From: Bacteroidota bacterium
Lineage (GTDB): Bacteria > Bacteroidota > Bacteroidia > M30B66
Assembly: GCA_020438185.1 (NCBI GenBank)
Contig: JAGQVC010000117.1
Span: forward strand, 1-6,030
Direction of reading: 5' to 3'
DNA length: 6,030 nucleotides
This document shows, piece after piece, positions 5,419-6,030 of this stretch (position 1 is the stretch's first letter; each line of letters begins with the position of its first letter). Under the pieces are notes generated by a model. It did not search any database, was not told the DNA's origin, and saw nothing but the letters and a program-made list of their open reading frames with translations. The translations under genes and the position numbers were made by a program.

Positions 5419-6030
5419 AGAGCTAAAAAATATTTGTGATGAAGTCATCCGGATTAGCCGGGAAGTTGGCAGGTTCATCCGGCATGAGCAAGGCAGACTG
5501 GGAGCCCAGAACATTGAACAAAAGGGTAAAAATGATTTTGTAACATACGTTGATAAGGCTTCTGAAACGCTTCTGGTGAGTGAACTCAGTGCATTATTGC
5601 CTGACAGCGGTTTTATAACCGAAGAGCAAACGGTTGAACAGGAAGCCAGGGAGTACAGATGGATAATTGATCCGATTGACGGAACCACCAATTTTATTCA
5701 TGGGCTGCCACTTTACAGTATTAGTATCGCCTTGATGAAAGATGAAGAAATCATTCTGGGTGTGGTTCTGGAAGTGAGCAATGATGAGTGTTTTTATGCA
5801 ATAAAGGGCGGCCCGGCATTTCTGAACGGAGCGCAGATTCAGGTTTCTGACCGCAGCACTCTTGCCGATTCATTAATTGTTACCGGCTTTCCATATCGCG
5901 ATGAAGGCAGGCTTGAAGCCTGGATGAATTTATTCCTGTTTTTAATCAGGAATTCGCACGGTGTGCGGAGGTTGGGCTCAGCTGCAATTGATCTGGCCTA
6001 TGTTGCTTGCGGGCGTTTCGAAGCTTTTTA
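5408..6030 (+). CDS. Inositol monophosphatase family protein, 3' truncated by window
   Basis: Members of this family (SuhB and relatives) are Mg2+-dependent phosphatases acting on inositol monophosphate and related sugar or nucleotide phosphates; the true substrate here cannot be read from sequence. The ATG at 5408 opens a frame of 207 full codons running off the end; the usual total is about 260-270. Metal-site motifs are present: KNDFVTYVD (41-49), ITEE (70-73) and WIIDPIDGTTNFIHG (85-99), with D88 and D91 as metal ligands. The second signature region, GSAAIDLAYVACGRFEAF (190-207), is visible, but its expected following Trp-Asp lies past the window. The start is inside lgt, overlapping it by 11 bases, which suggests translational coupling in an mtaB-lgt-phosphatase operon. 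SuhB is the best comparison; CysQ-type bisphosphate nucleotidases share the fold but fit the motifs less well. Confidence 0.93.
   Translation, partial: MQTEELKNICDEVIRISREVGRFIRHEQGRLGAQNIEQKGKNDFVTYVDKASETLLVSELSALLPDSGFITEEQTVEQEAREYRWIIDPIDGTTNFIHGLPLYSISIALMKDEEIILGVVLEVSNDECFYAIKGGPAFLNGAQIQVSDRSTLADSLIVTGFPYRDEGRLEAWMNLFLFLIRNSHGVRRLGSAAIDLAYVACGRFEAF

Noticed and set aside
5335..5691. Minus-strand open frame of 118 codons across the lgt-phosphatase junction.
   Set aside because: It is antisense to two genes with clear conserved motifs and its Ser/Cys-rich product has no recognisable domain.

Overview
The window reads as an ordinary chromosomal stretch from a Bacteroidota bacterium, most likely near Bacteroidales/Marinilabiliales (order-level placement is inference). 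Four things support the phylum: a DUF5723-type barrel fused to thrombospondin type 3 repeats and an OmpA domain; a long Lgt of the Bacteroidota style; an exact TAnnTTTG promoter box with TTG 19 bases upstream in front of tRNA-Glu; and starts that mostly lack Shine-Dalgarno sequences.

Layout. Bases 2-2059 (+) hold the 3' part of a large outer-membrane protein gene: beta-strand-rich barrel, eight calcium-binding TSP3 repeats, OmpA-like peptidoglycan-binding domain. Its stop overlaps the stop of a small convergent gene (2053-2271, -) for a 72-residue two-helix membrane protein of unknown function. Upstream of that, also on the minus strand, is a tRNA-Glu(UUC)-rpsT unit (2725 down to 2376) with a clear promoter (2745-2774) and a clear intrinsic terminator (2324-2351). 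A divergent intergenic region of about 200 bases follows. The plus-strand cluster mtaB (2925-4268), lgt (4252-5418) and an inositol monophosphatase family gene (5408 to the window end, truncated) has each start codon inside the preceding gene, so it is probably one operon.

Functional picture. The region mixes translation genes (ribosomal protein S20, tRNA-Glu, MtaB tRNA methylthiolase) with envelope genes (OmpA-type protein, lipoprotein diacylglyceryl transferase). No mobile element, CRISPR array or defence system is visible, and I found no convincing new system. The most notable observation is in Lgt: an ungapped internal duplication (residues 75-124 versus 156-205, offset 81, 19 of 50 identical), together with changes in normally conserved active-site motifs and a cysteine-containing insertion. 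This explains its unusual length of 388 residues.
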